Origin: JBGLNJ01 sp964353405 | Lineage (GTDB): Bacteria; Chloroflexota; Anaerolineae; Fen-1058 | Assembly (NCBI GenBank): GCA_964353405.1 | Contig: CAYGWJ010000485.1 | Span: 1 to 7,901, forward strand | Length of the DNA: 7,901 nt | Direction of reading: 5' to 3' | Shown here: piece by piece, positions 5,256 to 7,901 of the stretch | How positions within the stretch are numbered: the first letter of the stretch is position 1 | Layout of the letters: the number at the start of each line of letters is the position of its first letter | Translations under genes and position numbers: made by a program | The notes under the pieces: generated by a model | What the model saw: the letters and a program-made list of their open reading frames with translations, nothing else | Told to the model about the DNA's origin: nothing | Databases searched by the model: none

Positions 5256-7485
5256 CCTGTTTATCCTCGCTGGTCTGCAAGGCGGGCAGGCTCACGTTAA
5301 AAGTACTGCCGATGCCTTCCTGGCTGGCGACATGGATTTCTCCTCCATGCGCTTTTACGATGGCGCTGGTCACATACAGCCCCAGCCCCAGCCCTCTGGG
5401 CCCTGCGTCTGTGGTCGTGGTCACACGGTAGAAGCGAGTGAAAAGCTTTTGCTGGTCGTGAGCCGAGATGCCGACGCCCGTATCCGCTACATCGAGAATC
5501 ACCTGGCCCTGGCGCTCTGCGACTTTTAAATTGACCTGCCCGCCGTCCGGCGTATATTGCCAGGCATTGCGCACCAAATTGATAATGGCCCATCTCAGGC
5601 GCCGGACGTCCGCGTCCACGTAACATGGACCGGGGGACAATTCCACCTGGAGCGTGAGCCCCTTATCATCCATCTCCTTGCGCCATTCGTCGGCGATTTC
5701 CTGAATGAGAGCAGTGAGCGAGACGGGCCGGCGTTGCAGCCCAAGTCGGCCTTTGGCTTCCATCTCTGAAAAGTCCAGCAAGCCATTGATCATCCCGATC
5801 AGATTGTTTGTGTGATGGCTGATCGTCTGCAGAAAGGCGCGTTGCTGCGGGTTCAACGTTGCCGAGGAGCCAGCCAGCAACAGGTCGCTGTAGCCCTTGA
5901 TGGCCGTGAGCGGTGTGCGCAGCTCGTGCGAGACGTGCGCGACAAAGGCGTCCTTGAGCTGCTCCGCTTCAACCTCAGCCGTCACATCTCTCAACACCAT
6001 GGCTGTGCCAAACTGTTGGCCGTCATCCGTCCGGATGGCGGTGGAATAGGTGGTGATGACTCTCTTGCCCACCTGAAAGCGCCGGTGATCCAAGAGCCAG
6101 GGATTGGGCTGGACGCAGGGCGACCGGCCGGGCTTGTCCTCGGGCAGCTCGCGCAGTGGGCTGATCCGGAAATCGGCAGCCAGCTCCGTCAGGATGGCCC
6201 GGGCGGCCGCGTTCATGGGAATCAACTCTCCCCGGAGGTCTTCCAGGATCACGCCTTCGCTCATGCTGGCCAGGATGGCTGTCATACGCCCGGCGGCCTC
6301 CTTGTAATCCTGCAAGAGCTTTTCCAGCGCGCGGGTCCGATCCGCCAGCCGCCCGGTCATTTTGTCAAAGGTGTTGGCCAGTTTCCCGATCTCGTCCGTG
6401 CTGCCGATGCCCGTGCGCTGCTCGAGGTCGCCTTCAGCCACGGCCTGCGAAGTTTTGACCAGCTGGCTGAGTGGGCGCGTAATGCGCTGGGCGATGAGGA
6501 CTCCAATCAAGACGACGCACGCCATGGCGATGGTAAACAGCAGCGCATAGGTGTTGCGGCTGGTGACGCCCGCGCTGATGATAAAGTTGGACGGCAGGGC
6601 CACGGCAAAGACGCCGAGCTTGTCTCGCCCCACACGCAGTGGGCCGCGCGCCAAGCGGTACCAGCGGTTGTTGATGCGTGTGTTTTCTCCGAGCGTGGAT
6701 TCTGTATTGTTCAGATTTCTTTCGTACAGGTCGGGCGAAATCGAAAGCTCGTCCAGGACCGAGGCAGGCTCGGCGTCTTCTGGGACCGCAAACGTCGCGC
6801 CGATGGCCTGGCCTTGATCCAAATAGAGGACCACGTCGGCGACGGAGGTGACTTTTAAATAAGGCAGCAGTGTGTCGAGCGAGGTGCCCACGATGACGAT
6901 GCCGGCGACCTGGTCTCCCAGCCCGACGGGGATGGCCGAAAAGTAGTAATAGCGCCGGTTGACCGGGTGCAGACCCAGTCCGCGCCTGGGCAGCGCGTTC
7001 GGGTCGCCGGCCTGGAGCAGTGCCTGCACCGGCCACAGTTTGGCCGTGTCGAACTGGTTTGTGACAACCTGGAGTGAGCCATCGGTTTGCTTCAACACCT
7101 GGAGCGTGTCGTGGCCCTGAGCGTCCACGACGATGAGGCACTCGATGCCCAGACCGGCGGCAGCCGGAAGAGCGAGTTTTCTCACGGTGTCTCGATCCCC
7201 GGCGGACAAGGCTTCGGCTAGCCCGCGCGTATAGGCTACCACCCGCGCCGCCTCCAGGTGTGCGATTTCGCGGCGCGCCAGGCTGTCAGACACGACGCGA
7301 CCGGCCTCTAGCAGTTGATTGGTCAGGCGCTCGTCGAGAGAACTGGCCACCAGGCTGGTCACCACGTAGGTGCCCACGACCGCCACGACCAGCGTTAGGA
7401 CCAGGTAGGGGAGGATGATCTTGCTCCGGATATTGAGCACGAGGAAGCGCCCGAGTCGCTCTTGCCATGATGTGCCAGATGTCAT
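5227..7485 (-). CDS. membrane sensor histidine kinase (Cache-like, HAMP, PAS, HisKA, HATPase_c)
   Basis: This 752-residue kinase has membrane helices at about 22-48 and 312-334. They enclose an extracytoplasmic domain of about 260 residues whose RRYYYFSAIPVG and AGIVIVGTSLDTL segments recall Cache sensors. Then come HAMP (about 334-386), a PAS-like domain (about 400-500), HisKA with H520 in HVSHELRTPL, and the ATPase: N box NLVRNAWQYTPDGG (N640), G1 DTGVGIS (D668), F box LFTRFYR, G2 GLGLGLY. All catalytic residues are present, so it should autophosphorylate on H520 and pass phosphate to a response regulator, which is not encoded in this window. The Cache-like domain suggests sensing of a small molecule outside the cell. 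AGAGAG lies 6 nt upstream of the start, at the foot of a large palindrome. The 3' end overlaps the CBM9-like gene. Confidence 0.93.
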   Translation of the reverse strand: MTSGTSWQERLGRFLVLNIRSKIILPYLVLTLVVAVVGTYVVTSLVASSLDERLTNQLLEAGRVVSDSLARREIAHLEAARVVAYTRGLAEALSAGDRDTVRKLALPAAAGLGIECLIVVDAQGHDTLQVLKQTDGSLQVVTNQFDTAKLWPVQALLQAGDPNALPRRGLGLHPVNRRYYYFSAIPVGLGDQVAGIVIVGTSLDTLLPYLKVTSVADVVLYLDQGQAIGATFAVPEDAEPASVLDELSISPDLYERNLNNTESTLGENTRINNRWYRLARGPLRVGRDKLGVFAVALPSNFIISAGVTSRNTYALLFTIAMACVVLIGVLIAQRITRPLSQLVKTSQAVAEGDLEQRTGIGSTDEIGKLANTFDKMTGRLADRTRALEKLLQDYKEAAGRMTAILASMSEGVILEDLRGELIPMNAAARAILTELAADFRISPLRELPEDKPGRSPCVQPNPWLLDHRRFQVGKRVITTYSTAIRTDDGQQFGTAMVLRDVTAEVEAEQLKDAFVAHVSHELRTPLTAIKGYSDLLLAGSSATLNPQQRAFLQTISHHTNNLIGMINGLLDFSEMEAKGRLGLQRRPVSLTALIQEIADEWRKEMDDKGLTLQVELSPGPCYVDADVRRLRWAIINLVRNAWQYTPDGGQVNLKVAERQGQVILDVADTGVGISAHDQQKLFTRFYRVTTTTDAGPRGLGLGLYVTSAIVKAHGGEIHVASQEGIGSTFNVSLPALQTSEDKQDAAIRAPAD

Positions 7486-7495
7486 CTTGGTCTCT

Positions 7496-7659
7496 CTACA
7501 ACGTTGCTCATTCCGTAGACGTCATCTAAAACAAGAATTCTGATCCACGAAGGGCACGAAGGTCACGAAGAAAAAGTCGGAAATTCGTGTTTCTTCGTGT
7601 CCTTCGTGGATAAAATGGTTATTTCAGATAACGTCTTGTATGGAATTTGGCTATTGTAG
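7496..7659. repeat. 164-bp imperfect palindrome filling the kinase leader
   Basis: Inverted matches nest around a common centre near 7577: CTACAA (7496) with TTGTAG (7654); ATTCC (7510) with GGAAT (7642); GACGT (7518) with ACGTC (7631); ATCT (7524) with AGAT (7626); ATCCACGAAGG (7543-7553) with CCTTCGTGGAT (7601-7611); and CACGAAG (7555) with CTTCGTG (7593). The inner arms are nearly perfect and the outer ones are diverged. It could be a small non-autonomous mobile element or a structured leader. No ORF is inside it. Confidence 0.75.
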
Positions 7660-7686
7660 TATAAAGTGACAATGCCCGTCTGTGGA
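7658..7686 (-). promoter_or_regulatory. candidate promoter of the kinase/CBM9 operon
   Basis: TATACT (7663-7658) is preceded by 17 bp and TCCACA (7686-7681), four of six -35 bases. Transcription would begin near 7651, just inside the palindrome, so the leader of about 165 nt would consist almost entirely of it. The -35 is weak, so this is a moderate call. Confidence 0.4.
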
Positions 7687-7712
7687 TTACGGTAGCGTTA
7701 CAGTACGGTGCA

Positions 7713-7868
7713 GTCTTTTGCCCCAAGGGCAGACACCAAGTCTTTTGCCCCAAGGGCAGACACCAGTCTTGGCAAGGGCAGACACCCAGGTCTGCCCCTA
7801 CTTGGCAAGGGCGGACACCAGGTCTGCCCCTACTTGGCAAGGGCAGACACCCAGGTCTGCCCCCACGG
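7713..7868. repeat. tandem repeats built on a GGGCAGAC palindrome
   Basis: Two 26-27 bp units starting GTCTTTTGCCCCAAGGGCAG (7713-7739, 7740-7765) are followed by three 32-33 bp units starting GGCAAGGGC (7771-7803, 7804-7835, 7836-7868). Each of the three longer units holds a hairpin, GGGCAGAC with GTCTGCCC across a short loop. In the middle unit A is changed to G in one arm (GGGCGGAC), which still pairs as G-U in one orientation. No protein-coding sense is evident. Confidence 0.75.
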
Positions 7869-7901
7869 CTTTCTCATAAAACCTGCCGTCACCCAGTTTT
7901 G

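Noticed and set aside
5812..6858. Long open frame on the plus strand (348 codons)
   Set aside because: It lies wholly opposite the sensor kinase, whose catalytic motifs are intact. The translation has no recognisable domain; long antisense frames are expected in GC-rich genes.
7713..7868. Possible CRISPR array
   Set aside because: The units are contiguous, with no unique spacers of constant length, and no cas gene is nearby.
7619..7879. Short open frames on both strands over the tandem repeats
   Set aside because: They are repeat-driven translations (for example recurring LPLGQKT) with no ribosome binding site.

Overview
The window is about 7.9 kb of GC-rich bacterial DNA. Every gene I can support reads leftward (minus strand). 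The most telling sign of origin is the protein at 3921-5255: a long Thr/Pro linker with tandem TPTNTPVSP units joined to a secreted carbohydrate-binding-like domain. That style is typical of Chloroflexota (Anaerolineae and relatives). The palindromic spacers (GTAGGGC..GCCCTAC, CACGAAGG repeats, GGGCAGAC repeats) fit such a genome. The phylum is an inference; there is no rRNA or marker gene here.

Right to left, in the direction of transcription: (1) 7486-7901 has no gene. It holds five tandem copies of two related repeats (7713-7868), a candidate promoter (7658-7686), and a 164-bp imperfect palindrome (7496-7659) that would fill the whole leader of the next gene. (2) 5227-7485 encodes a 752-residue membrane sensor histidine kinase (Cache-like sensor, HAMP, PAS, HisKA, HATPase_c). 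It overlaps by 29 bp a gene for a membrane-anchored CBM9-like protein (3921-5255). The two look like one transcript, with no response regulator in view. (3) A copper-type operon runs from 3795 to 2433: csoR repressor, copZ-like metallochaperone, GNAT acetyltransferase, and a 50-residue YHS-domain protein. It has a textbook TTGACA-N17-TATACT promoter, a CsoR-type C/G-tract operator at the predicted transcription start, and a rho-independent terminator after the YHS gene. No copper-exporting ATPase is present in the window. (4) 2123-735 encodes a tyrosine phenol-lyase (beta-eliminating PLP enzyme) with its own TATAAT promoter and terminator. (5) 665-303 encodes a small membrane protein resembling the GlpM/DUF3147 group. 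(6) 102-1 is the first 34 codons of a membrane or secreted protein that runs off the left edge.

The best-supported regulatory logic is autoregulation of the copper operon by CsoR. The least explained items are the leader-filling palindrome before the kinase, the kinase/CBM9 pairing, the acetyltransferase embedded between two metal-binding proteins, and the altered substrate-pocket loop of the tyrosine phenol-lyase.
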